Assembly (NCBI GenBank): GCA_017620055.1
Contig: JAFZRD010000034.1
Span: 1-15,719 of the forward strand
Length of the DNA stretch: 15,719 nt
DNA from: Lachnospiraceae bacterium
GTDB taxonomy: Bacteria; Bacillota_A; Clostridia; Lachnospirales; Lachnospiraceae
Direction: 5' to 3'
Shown here in pieces: positions 1-6,422 of the stretch. A program made the position numbers and the translations under genes. Position 1 is the first letter of the stretch. Each line of letters opens with the position of its first letter. The notes below the pieces were generated by a model. It saw only the letters and a program-made list of their open reading frames with translations, searched no databases and was not told the DNA's origin.

Positions 1-1097
1 ACTCCCTTCATTCTCTCGAGTCTTGCGAACACTTCTTCCCGTGTATATATGAGACCCGTCTGAGTCGGAAGCGCATAGCCTTTTTCAAGGCGCATCCTCA
101 TGCTCTCGGTGTATTCGGCCTCAACGGCTCCGGCACATTCAAAAAGACGTGCCGGCTCGTCGTAGAAGAACACCGTACGTTTCGATCCTGTATAATCGCA
201 CAGGCTTTCCGTCGCGTCATAGAAATATCCGAGAAAACTGTCGGTATTGATCCCAGACTGTCCGGATATCTCCAGCTCCTCCTTCAGATTCTGCGCTATC
301 CTGTAGGCGTTCGCACCCTCCTCGGTCTTCATGACCTTACGGTAACTCTCTCGCACTTTGCCGGCTTCGTCAAATACTCTGTCAAGCCCTTTTCGTATCG
401 TCTCCTCGTCAAGTACCGTTTCCGTTGCGGGAAATACAGCGACTGTCGAGAGCTTTCCGATCGAACGCTGGCTCAATATATCAAATGTCCTTATCGAATC
501 AACGGTGTCTCCCCACAGTTCGATCCTGACAGGGTTATCATCGGTCAGCGGGAATATGTCTATGATCCCGCCTCTTATCGAAAACTGTCCTTTTCCTTCG
601 ATCTGATAATTCCGGACATATCCGGATCTTATAAGCTGTGCCGCTATCTCCGTTTCCGATACGCTTCCACCCTCATCAATGTATATGATCCCGTCCGCTA
701 CCGACGAATGAGGTGCCATATGCGCCATGAACGCATCTATCGTCGTCACTATCGTACAGCGGTCATCTTCCGTAAGCGCCCTGATACATCGCATTCTCTG
801 TTCGGTAACGACATTTCCCGATATATCGGCCTGATAGAAGATCAGATCCTTTGCCGGGAAAAGCAGCACGTTCGGATCATAGAACCTGTAATCCTCATAT
901 ATCTTCCTGGCTTTTGTCTCACTAAAAGTAACGATGATTTTGAAATCAAAATCATCGCTCATTCCGTGTATCATATGAAGTTTCTGAGGATCCACGCAGC
1001 CGTCCGCGGCAACTATACCTTCATTCTTGCGAAGAAGGTCAGAAAGTGCGGTATATTCCGCCAGTTCCGAAAACGGCGCATCAAACGCTCTGGTCAT
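1..1097 (-). CDS. mfd: Transcription-repair coupling factor Mfd, N-terminal part (3' end outside window)
   Basis: Mfd displaces RNA polymerase stalled at DNA lesions and recruits UvrA. About 365 N-terminal codons are visible; the gene continues past position 1. The translation starts MTRAFDAPFSELAEY and carries the very characteristic block FPAKDLIFYQADISGN (about residues 79-94), followed by the UvrB-like segment FSIRGGIIDIFPLTDDNPVRIELWG. This is the UvrB-homology module (domains 1a-2-1b). The RNA-polymerase-interacting and helicase domains lie outside the window. The start is the ATG at 1095-1097, inside the end of pth: the two genes overlap by 17 nt, which suggests translational coupling. 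Only a weak AAGAAG precedes the ATG. It is the last visible gene of the dnaD-to-mfd train. A 12-nt-arm inverted repeat (932-957) lies inside the gene. Family call is secure; completeness of the rest cannot be judged. Confidence 0.95.
   Translation of the reverse strand, partial: MTRAFDAPFSELAEYTALSDLLRKNEGIVAADGCVDPQKLHMIHGMSDDFDFKIIVTFSETKARKIYEDYRFYDPNVLLFPAKDLIFYQADISGNVVTEQRMRCIRALTEDDRCTIVTTIDAFMAHMAPHSSVADGIIYIDEGGSVSETEIAAQLIRSGYVRNYQIEGKGQFSIRGGIIDIFPLTDDNPVRIELWGDTVDSIRTFDILSQRSIGKLSTVAVFPATETVLDEETIRKGLDRVFDEAGKVRESYRKVMKTEEGANAYRIAQNLKEELEISGQSGINTDSFLGYFYDATESLCDYTGSKRTVFFYDEPARLFECAGAVEAEYTESMRMRLEKGYALPTQTGLIYTREEVFARLERMKG
932..957. repeat. Near-perfect 26-nt palindrome inside mfd
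   Basis: CGATGATTTTGA and TCAAAATCATCG are exact reverse complements separated by two bases (AA). It lies in the coding region of mfd, encoding part of DDFDFKII. A hairpin with a 4-6 nt loop could form in either strand. No T-tract follows. It may be a chance product of the Asp/Phe/Ile/Lys coding, or a site of some kind. Confidence 0.6.
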
Positions 1098-1671
1098 CTT
1101 CTTTATTGGATCTGTTGAATCTGTTCATTGCCGCATCAATGCCGTCATTCATTATCGAGACAACGGCATTTGCCGCATCGATGAACGCACCGTCCATCAG
1201 CTCACGTTCATCTTTTGTAAAGTGTCCGAGAACGTAATCGGCAAGATCGTATCCTTTCGGTTTCTCACCGACACCGACACGTACCCTTGTAAACTCATCC
1301 GTCCCGAGATGCGATATGATGTCCTTCATCCCGTTATGCCCGCCGGCACTTCCGCCTCCACGGATGCGGATCCTTCCGGGGTCGAGATTGACATCATCAT
1401 ATACGACTATCAGCTCGGATGTAACATCTATCTTGTAATAGTCGGCAAGTTCCCTTACGCTCTCGCCGCTGCGGTTCATATACGTCTGGGGCATCGCGAG
1501 CATCACCTTGTTGCCTTCGATGACACCCCTCCCGCATATGGCCTTGTGTTTGATAAAATCGGTCGCTATGTCAAACCTGTCGGCCAATATCTCTATCACT
1601 TCAAAGCCGACGTTATGCCGTGTCCCGGCATATTCGGAAGACGGATTTCCAAGACCGACTATGATGTACAT
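1081..1671 (-). CDS. pth: Peptidyl-tRNA hydrolase
   Basis: Pth cleaves peptidyl-tRNA released from stalled ribosomes and recycles tRNA in the cytoplasm. The 196-residue product is the normal length for bacterial Pth. Visible family signatures are IVGLGNP (3-10) with Asn9, TRHNVGF with catalytic His19, PQTYMNRSG with Asn66, VVYDD with Asp92, and GGHNG with Asn113. All expected catalytic and substrate-binding residues are therefore present. It starts one base after the ahcY stop (TGA-T-ATG), with GGTGGGA at the end of ahcY acting as ribosome binding site, and its last 17 nt overlap the mfd start. In Bacillus subtilis pth (spoVC) also lies shortly upstream of mfd and downstream of prs, so this context is conserved even though ahcY stands in between here. 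Confidence 0.97.
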   Translation of the reverse strand: MYIIVGLGNPSSEYAGTRHNVGFEVIEILADRFDIATDFIKHKAICGRGVIEGNKVMLAMPQTYMNRSGESVRELADYYKIDVTSELIVVYDDVNLDPGRIRIRGGGSAGGHNGMKDIISHLGTDEFTRVRVGVGEKPKGYDLADYVLGHFTKDERELMDGAFIDAANAVVSIMNDGIDAAMNRFNRSNKEDDQSV

Positions 1672-1672
1672 A

Positions 1673-2923
1673 TCATCCCACCGACGAGCTGTTAAGATAT
1701 GCTTCCTGTTCGGGAGTCAGCACATCGATCTTCTTGCCGAGGAAAGCAAGCTTCCTCGTTGCAACATCGTGATCCACTTCCTCGGGAACGTCGATTATCA
1801 TCTTGTCGAATGAACCTTCATGCTCCACAAGATACTTTGCGGAAAGCGCCTGTATCGCAAACGACATATCCATGATCTCTGCGGGATGTCCGTCCGCACA
1901 TGCAAGGTTGACGAGTCTTCCTTCTCCGAGCACCATGAGCGTGTTACCGTTTGAAAGGGTGTAGCCCATGATATTGTTTCTCATCTCTTTCGACTCAACC
2001 GCGATCTCGCGCAGTCTTGCCATATCTATCTCGCAGTCGAAGTGTCCCGCATTGCACAGGATCGCTCCATCCTTCATCTCCATGAAATCTTCCTCGTCAA
2101 TGACCTTGTCACATCCCGTTACGGTAACAAAGAAATCACCGAGCTTTGCCGCATCCTTCATGGGCATAACATCAAATCCGTCCATTACGGCTTCGATAGC
2201 CTTAACGGGATTGATCTCGGTAACGATGACTCTCGCTCCGAGTCCCTTCGCTCTCATGGCAACACCTTTGCCGCACCATCCGTATCCTGCGACAACGACC
2301 ATCTTACCGGCAACGATAAGGTTCGTGGTACGGTTGATACCGTCCCATACAGACTGTCCCGTGCCGTATCTGTTATCAAAGAAATGTTTGCACTCAGCGT
2401 TGTTGACAAGCACCATCGGGAACTTGAGCTCGTTGTTCCTGTCCATTGCAAGAAGTCGCAGTATACCTGTCGTCGTCTCTTCGCATCCGCCGATGATACC
2501 CGGGATCAGTTCGGGCATCTCGGTATGGATCATATGAATAAGATCGCCGCCGTCATCAATGATGATGTTCGGTCCGTGTGAGAGTACCGCACGGATATGT
2601 GACTCGTATTCCTCGGGAGTAGTTCCGTGCCAGGCGTGAACCTCGAGTCCTGCCTTTACGAGCGCAGCCGCAACATCGTCCTGTGTCGAGAGAGGATTGG
2701 AACCGGTAACGAACATCTCCGCTCCGCCCGCTGCGAGCACCTTGCAAAGGTACGCCGTCTTTGCCTCAAGATGTACGGAAAGGGCTATCTTCTTTCCCGC
2801 AAAAGGTTTTGTCTTGACGAACTCCTCTTCAAGAGTACGCAGAAGATCACAGTTCCTCTTGACCCATTCTATCTTCTTTTCACCTGAAGGTGCCAGGTTT
2901 ATGTCTTTGATCTCGCTTGCCAT
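1673..2923 (-). CDS. ahcY: Adenosylhomocysteinase (S-adenosylhomocysteine hydrolase), archaeal/Thermotoga-like subtype
   Basis: This NAD-dependent enzyme reversibly splits S-adenosylhomocysteine, the by-product of SAM-dependent methylation, into homocysteine and adenosine. The product is 416 residues. Visible motifs are HLEAKTA (His51), the substrate block NPLSTQDD (76-83), EETTTG (148-153), NNAECKHFFDN with Lys179, Asp183 and Asn184, then YGTGQS, and the NAD-binding GYGWCGKG (213-220). The position that is Cys in the human-type YGC motif is Thr188 here, and HLE replaces the human-type HMT. Both are features I associate with the shorter archaeal/Thermotoga-like branch. Some archaeal members prefer S-inosylhomocysteine, so the substrate is not fully certain. 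A strong AAAGGAGGA site precedes the ATG. It sits 18 nt after prs and 1 nt before pth, probably in the same operon. Confidence 0.93.
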   Translation of the reverse strand: MASEIKDINLAPSGEKKIEWVKRNCDLLRTLEEEFVKTKPFAGKKIALSVHLEAKTAYLCKVLAAGGAEMFVTGSNPLSTQDDVAAALVKAGLEVHAWHGTTPEEYESHIRAVLSHGPNIIIDDGGDLIHMIHTEMPELIPGIIGGCEETTTGILRLLAMDRNNELKFPMVLVNNAECKHFFDNRYGTGQSVWDGINRTTNLIVAGKMVVVAGYGWCGKGVAMRAKGLGARVIVTEINPVKAIEAVMDGFDVMPMKDAAKLGDFFVTVTGCDKVIDEEDFMEMKDGAILCNAGHFDCEIDMARLREIAVESKEMRNNIMGYTLSNGNTLMVLGEGRLVNLACADGHPAEIMDMSFAIQALSAKYLVEHEGSFDKMIIDVPEEVDHDVATRKLAFLGKKIDVLTPEQEAYLNSSSVG

Positions 2924-2941
2924 TTTGATCCTCCTTTTGAT

Positions 2942-4135
2942 CTACTGTGCCGAATGATTTTCTCTGTATTCCGCGATCGCCGCCTGGATCCTGTCATTGG
3001 GATCGAGGAGATCGCTTATCGATATGTCGTGGTTGAGCGTATCGATTATGTATGCGATGTACTTGCTCATATCGCAGTTGATGTAGTATTCCTTCTCAAG
3101 AAGTTCGGGAGTCTGATAGATAAGGTTCGTTGTGAGCACCTTATCAATGAGTCCCTGTTCGTATGCCTCATCCATGACCGACATGCCGTTCGTGAACAGT
3201 CCGAACGTAGCTGCTATGAATATCCTTCCGGCATTTCTCTTCTTGAGCTGCTTGGCAACTTCTATGACCGTCTCTCCCGAAGATATCATGTCATCGACAA
3301 CGATAACATCCTTGCCTTCAACACTCGAACCGAGGAACTCATGGCTGACTATCGGATTGCGTCCGTCAACGATCCTCGTGTAATCTCTTCTCTTATAGAA
3401 CATACCCATGTCAAGTCCGAGTACGTTTGCGGTGTATATCGCACGGCTCATTCCGCCCTCATCGGGACTTACGACCATCATGTGATCCGAATCGAGCTTC
3501 AGGTCGTCAACGGTTGTGAGCAGTCCTTTGATGAACTGGTACGTCGGCTGGATCGTCTCGAATCCGTTGAGAGGTATCGCATTCTGTACCCTTGCGTCAT
3601 GTGCGTCAAACGTGATGATGTTGTCGACACCCATTCTGACAAGTTCCTGAAGCGCCAGCGCACAGTCGAGCGATTCCCTCGTGCTCCTCTTGTGCTGCCT
3701 CGATTCATACAGGAAAGGCATGATGACCGTGATCCTTCTTGCCTTGCCTCCTACGGCTGCGATTATTCTCTTGAGATCCTGGTAGTGATCGTCCGGCGAC
3801 ATGTGGTTCTGGATACCGCACAATGTGTATGTAAGACTGTAGTTGTTGACATCAACTATGAGGTACAGATCTGTTCCTCTGACCGATTCGTTTATGATAC
3901 CTTTTGCCTCACCCGAGCCGAAACGGGCTATCTTGGCATCAAGTATGTAGGAGTCCCTCTGGTATCCCGCAAACGCGAGAGAGTCTTTGTGCTCATTCTC
4001 ACGCTCCGTTCTCCATTTTACAAGATAGGAATCTATCTTCTTTCCAAGTTCCCTGCACCCTTCGAGAGGTATCATCCTCAGGGATCCTACAGGTATCGTC
4101 TCAAGGTTTCTTTTTTCTTCACGCGGATTGTTCAT
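2942..4135 (-). CDS. prs: Ribose-phosphate pyrophosphokinase (PRPP synthetase), long divergent form
   Basis: PRPP synthetase transfers pyrophosphate from ATP to ribose-5-phosphate, giving PRPP for nucleotide, His, Trp and NAD synthesis. The product has 397 residues, well above the roughly 310-320 of canonical Prs. The motifs are recognisable but altered: SRQHKRSTRE (145-154) in place of the ARQDRK flexible loop, FDAHD (176-180, His179) in place of DLHA, VSPDEGG (222-228), and the PRPP-binding motif VIVVDDMISSGET (277-289). The extra length is mostly an N-terminal extension and long insert before residue 100, plus a C-terminal tail. It starts at ATG 4135 with AGGAAGGAG upstream, 31 nt after the dnaC-like gene. 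A canonical second prs elsewhere in the genome cannot be excluded, so this copy could be a specialised paralogue. Confidence 0.9.
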   Translation of the reverse strand: MNNPREEKRNLETIPVGSLRMIPLEGCRELGKKIDSYLVKWRTERENEHKDSLAFAGYQRDSYILDAKIARFGSGEAKGIINESVRGTDLYLIVDVNNYSLTYTLCGIQNHMSPDDHYQDLKRIIAAVGGKARRITVIMPFLYESRQHKRSTRESLDCALALQELVRMGVDNIITFDAHDARVQNAIPLNGFETIQPTYQFIKGLLTTVDDLKLDSDHMMVVSPDEGGMSRAIYTANVLGLDMGMFYKRRDYTRIVDGRNPIVSHEFLGSSVEGKDVIVVDDMISSGETVIEVAKQLKKRNAGRIFIAATFGLFTNGMSVMDEAYEQGLIDKVLTTNLIYQTPELLEKEYYINCDMSKYIAYIIDTLNHDISISDLLDPNDRIQAAIAEYRENHSAQ

Positions 4136-4166
4136 GAAAAACGGACTCCTTCCTGACTAAACGGGA

Positions 4167-5138
4167 TCAATATGCAAATCTTCTCTTCCTGATACGGATG
4201 TCTTCCACATCCGGGTTCAGGATCAAATAGTTTCCGAATATCCTCGAGAAGTTTCTCTCGGTATATCTCGACCCCAGATCCTCAATGGTCAGGTTCGTGG
4301 ATATGATCGTCGACTTCCTTCGAAGATTTCTTTCATTAAGTATATCAAATAATCTGCCCGCAACAAAAGTATTGACGCTCTCGGTTCCAAGATCGTCAAT
4401 TATCAGCAGGTCACATGTGAATATGTCGTCCTGAACGTCCCGGGAGATCTCATCATCATTATTATAATTGAAGTGTACCCGGGAAAGTGTATCAAACAAC
4501 CGCATGGATGTAAAGTATATGACGGAAAATCCTTTATCAAGGATCTCCTTTGCGATGCAGTTTGTCAGAAACGTTTTGCCGACACCGACATTTCCGTACA
4601 GTAAGATGTTCTCGTATCTTCCTCCGAACTCATCGGCGAACTTCCTGCATCTGCCGATGATTTCCCTCATCTTCTCCGTTTCGCTGTCGGTATAATAATC
4701 GTATGTAAGTGTATCGAAGTTCTCCCTCTGAAGGACTTCCTCGATATTAGACTGGCGGTACCTGTATCTGAGGATCGCCTGCTTAAGGCAGCGGCACTTC
4801 GTGGTCCCGTCTATGTACCCCGTATCCTTACAGTCGGGGCACTCATGTTTCTCTTCGAGAAAATCATCCGCGAAGCCGTTCTCACGAAGGAGCGTTTTCT
4901 GTCTTGCCGTGAGCTCATCGATATCACGCTTCATCTGCGCAACGGCCGATGTATCTCCTTCAAGAGCCTTTCCGGCGCATTCCATCGCAATATCGGTTAT
5001 CCTGTTCTCTATCTCCTGATACTCCGGGATCTTTCTTATGACAGTCTGTCTGGCTTCCTGTGCATTATGACGGCTAACCTCGCGACGTCTCTCATAGTCG
5101 CGCATTATCTCGTCATACTGCGTCTGTGTCAATGCCAT
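4167..5138 (-). CDS. dnaC: DnaC/DnaI-type helicase loader, AAA+ ATPase with N-terminal zinc motif
   Basis: Helicase loaders of the DnaC/DnaI family hold the replicative helicase and help place it on DNA opened by DnaA. The 323-residue product has a charged helical N-terminus, a Cys4 zinc-type motif (Cys100, 103, 115, 117, as in CPDC...CRC), then an AAA+ core: Walker A GNVGVGKT (182-189), Walker B LLIIDD (244-249), sensor-1 STN (280-282) and the arginine-finger region NFSRI (296-300). This layout matches DnaI-like loaders better than IS21 IstB proteins, because the zinc motif precedes the ATPase and there is no transposase next to it. AAGGAG precedes the ATG. It lies 20 nt downstream of dnaD, the usual partner in Firmicutes. 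The symbol dnaC is used for loader function; in Bacillus the loader is called dnaI. Confidence 0.92.
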   Translation of the reverse strand: MALTQTQYDEIMRDYERRREVSRHNAQEARQTVIRKIPEYQEIENRITDIAMECAGKALEGDTSAVAQMKRDIDELTARQKTLLRENGFADDFLEEKHECPDCKDTGYIDGTTKCRCLKQAILRYRYRQSNIEEVLQRENFDTLTYDYYTDSETEKMREIIGRCRKFADEFGGRYENILLYGNVGVGKTFLTNCIAKEILDKGFSVIYFTSMRLFDTLSRVHFNYNNDDEISRDVQDDIFTCDLLIIDDLGTESVNTFVAGRLFDILNERNLRRKSTIISTNLTIEDLGSRYTERNFSRIFGNYLILNPDVEDIRIRKRRFAY

Positions 5139-5158
5139 GTGTTGCTCCTTGGTACCTT

Positions 5159-6124
5159 TTAATTTGAAATGATATCCTTAAGGAGAGAATCGTAATCATA
5201 TTCCCTTTCCTTAAAGTTGTGGAACTTCCCTGCCGACGGTTTCTTCGTCTCGCTCTTTGAAGGAGCCGCCGCGGTCTTTGTTCCGGTCATGTTCTTCTTC
5301 CTGAACTCTTCATCAACGGCAAGGATGTCTTCAGGCTTAACAACCTTTGCATCATGCCACTGTTTCAAAATGCCGTTCGCATATCTGATGCTCGGCTTGC
5401 ACGTTGCAAGTACCGTCCTCTTGCACGCCTCTCCTATTATATCCATCCCGTAGCCGTATCTCTCGGTCCATCTTCTGACATATGCGATCTCAGCCTCAAC
5501 AGGCTGGTGGTCTTTCGGAAAACCGAGTGCCTCCATGACGGCTGTCATCTCGGCGGGTATACGTCTCGTGAGACGCTTTGCCGCGTCGAGTGTAGCTACA
5601 CCCGCTTCCTTCCATTCCATCGCAACCGATTCGATGCTCCGGAATGATTTTTTGTTATTGCTGATGCAGTACTCGAGCAGATACTCCACGAGATCAGCCG
5701 GAAATCCCAGACCGTCATATATATACAGAATGGATGATACTTCATCCTGTTTGATCGGCCTTCCCATATACTGTTCCGCAACAAACATAAGCTGTGCCAC
5801 ATCGGGCTGCCCTATGAGTGTTGCTAGCTTTTCCTTTGAATATACCGGTCTTTGTGAAAACTCCACGACATTTCCCCCCGCGGGATTCTTTACCGTTTTT
5901 GTCTTGCCGTTCCAGAACCTGAGCGCTCGTTTGACGTCCTGTTCGGAGTAGTTGAAATAGTCCGCGATCGAACTCACCGTCGCGCTTTCTGAACCGTTCT
6001 TCAAAAGATACAAATATATCTTGAGCTGTGATTCGTTCGCTTCCCGAAGGCATCTTTCAACCGCTGCCCCGGGGATCACAAGCGCATCACAACATAAATC
6101 ACTGTTAAGCGTGATCTGATCCAT
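5159..6124 (-). CDS. dnaD: DnaD-domain replication initiation protein
   Basis: DnaD-family proteins bind and remodel origin DNA and bridge DnaA to helicase loading. With the chosen start the product has 321 residues, beginning MDQITLNSDL. An N-terminal winged-helix-like segment lies around residues 30-75. A first DnaD domain covers about 111-183 (QLMFVAEQYM...). A second related region covers about 195-275 and ends with YANGILKQW, which matches the family's Y-x3-I-x3-W motif. The tail is charged and low complexity. I chose the ATG at 6122-6124 because GGGTGAGA sits at suitable spacing before it and the MDQITL opening looks family-like. An in-frame ATG at 6142 would add six residues but has no ribosome binding site. 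It is the first gene of the train, under the extended -10 promoter near 6172, with a DnaA-box cluster farther upstream. Confidence 0.88.
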   Translation of the reverse strand: MDQITLNSDLCCDALVIPGAAVERCLREANESQLKIYLYLLKNGSESATVSSIADYFNYSEQDVKRALRFWNGKTKTVKNPAGGNVVEFSQRPVYSKEKLATLIGQPDVAQLMFVAEQYMGRPIKQDEVSSILYIYDGLGFPADLVEYLLEYCISNNKKSFRSIESVAMEWKEAGVATLDAAKRLTRRIPAEMTAVMEALGFPKDHQPVEAEIAYVRRWTERYGYGMDIIGEACKRTVLATCKPSIRYANGILKQWHDAKVVKPEDILAVDEEFRKKNMTGTKTAAAPSKSETKKPSAGKFHNFKEREYDYDSLLKDIISN

Positions 6125-6171
6125 CTGTCTCACCCGTCTCATATTTTTATCAAAGCAACTTGATGAGATGG

Positions 6172-6180
6172 ATTATAGCA
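6172..6180 (-). promoter_or_regulatory. Extended -10 promoter of the dnaD-dnaC-prs-ahcY-pth-mfd train
   Basis: On the minus strand the sequence reads TGCTATAAT: a perfect TATAAT (6172-6177) preceded by the extended -10 dinucleotide TG. No good -35 hexamer is seen 16-18 nt upstream, which fits an extended -10 promoter. The predicted start near 6165 leaves a leader of about 40 nt before the chosen dnaD ATG. The first perfect DnaA box (6256-6264) lies about 80 nt upstream of the -10. Confidence 0.65.
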
Positions 6181-6246
6181 CCGCATCCACGGAAATGAAA
6201 CAGTTGATTTTGCCCGAAACCCAGTGTTTTCAAGGGTTTGCGAGAT

Positions 6247-6264
6247 TGTGGAGAGTGTGGATAA
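6247..6264 (-). promoter_or_regulatory. DnaA-box pair, promoter-proximal group
   Basis: The plus strand shows TGTGGATAA at 6256-6264, a perfect match to the DnaA box TTATCCACA read on the minus strand. Directly beside it at 6247-6255 is a weaker TGTGGAGAG with two mismatches in the same orientation. Two abutting 9-mers at this distance from the dnaD promoter could let DnaA repress or stimulate it. The binding itself is inference. Confidence 0.55.
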
Positions 6265-6321
6265 GAGTACGTAAAGTGTTTATGGAAACCGGTTCGAATA
6301 TCGGGAGTGTCGCGCAATACT

Positions 6322-6337
6322 ATCGCCTAAAGGCGAT
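6322..6337. other. Small hairpin in the murC-dnaD gap
   Basis: ATCGCC and GGCGAT form a perfect 6-bp stem around a TAAA loop. Neither strand has a T-tract after it, so it does not look like an intrinsic terminator. It lies between the two DnaA-box groups. It could be a spacer structure or an operator-like palindrome; nothing more can be said. Confidence 0.35.
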
Positions 6338-6360
6338 GGGGACTCCTCATTTATGTCAAC

Positions 6361-6410
6361 AAAAAATCCACAGTCCCGGTCAGTGATTTTCACCGTTTCA
6401 GACTGTGGAT
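6361..6410 (-). terminator. Intrinsic terminator-like hairpin downstream of murC
   Basis: On the minus strand, ATCCACAGTC (plus positions 6401-6410) pairs perfectly with GACTGTGGAT (6366-6375), followed at once by six T residues (plus A run 6361-6366). The loop of 25 nt can fold a smaller inner stem. It begins 12 nt after the murC stop. The long loop is less usual than a tight tetraloop, so efficiency is uncertain. The stem arms contain the DnaA-box core TCCACA in opposite orientations. Confidence 0.6.
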
Positions 6411-6421
6411 ATTGTGGATAA
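6404..6421 (-). promoter_or_regulatory. Two abutting DnaA boxes next to the murC stop
   Basis: TGTGGATAA at 6413-6421 is a perfect DnaA box (minus-strand TTATCCACA). The preceding 9 bases, TGTGGATAT at 6404-6412, differ at one position. They are head-to-tail with no spacer, and the murC stop codon begins at 6423. A further, weaker oppositely oriented match (AAATCCACA) lies at 6364-6372. Together with 6247-6264 this gives five DnaA-like 9-mers, two perfect, in about 175 nt. Confidence 0.6.
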
Positions 6422-6422
6422 G

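Noticed and set aside
1027..1695. A 222-codon plus-strand frame over pth and the start of mfd
   Set aside because: Antisense shadow of pth, whose catalytic residues are all intact; the translation is unlike any family I know.
2954..4156. A 400-codon open frame on the plus strand spanning all of prs
   Set aside because: It is exactly antisense to a gene with clear PRPP synthetase motifs, its own translation shows no recognisable domain, and no ribosome binding site or promoter precedes it. Codon bias of the real gene keeps the opposite frame open.
4167..5138. IstB-like transposition helper of an IS21 element
   Set aside because: The ATPase core is similar, but the N-terminal Cys4 motif, the adjacent dnaD and the lack of a transposase or terminal repeats favour a helicase loader.
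6354..6359. TTGACA on the minus strand as -35 of another dnaD promoter
   Set aside because: No acceptable -10 hexamer is found 15-19 nt downstream; the sequence there is the ATCGCC hairpin.
6168..6386. A 72-codon plus-strand frame in the murC-dnaD gap
   Set aside because: It starts inside the dnaD promoter, has no ribosome binding site and covers DnaA boxes and the terminator-like hairpin. Composition is not protein-like.
6247..6421. Chromosomal origin oriC
   Set aside because: DnaA boxes are present but dnaA, dnaN, rpmH, gidA or parAB are not nearby, and no clear AT-rich unwinding stretch is visible. A regulatory or titration cluster is the more modest reading.
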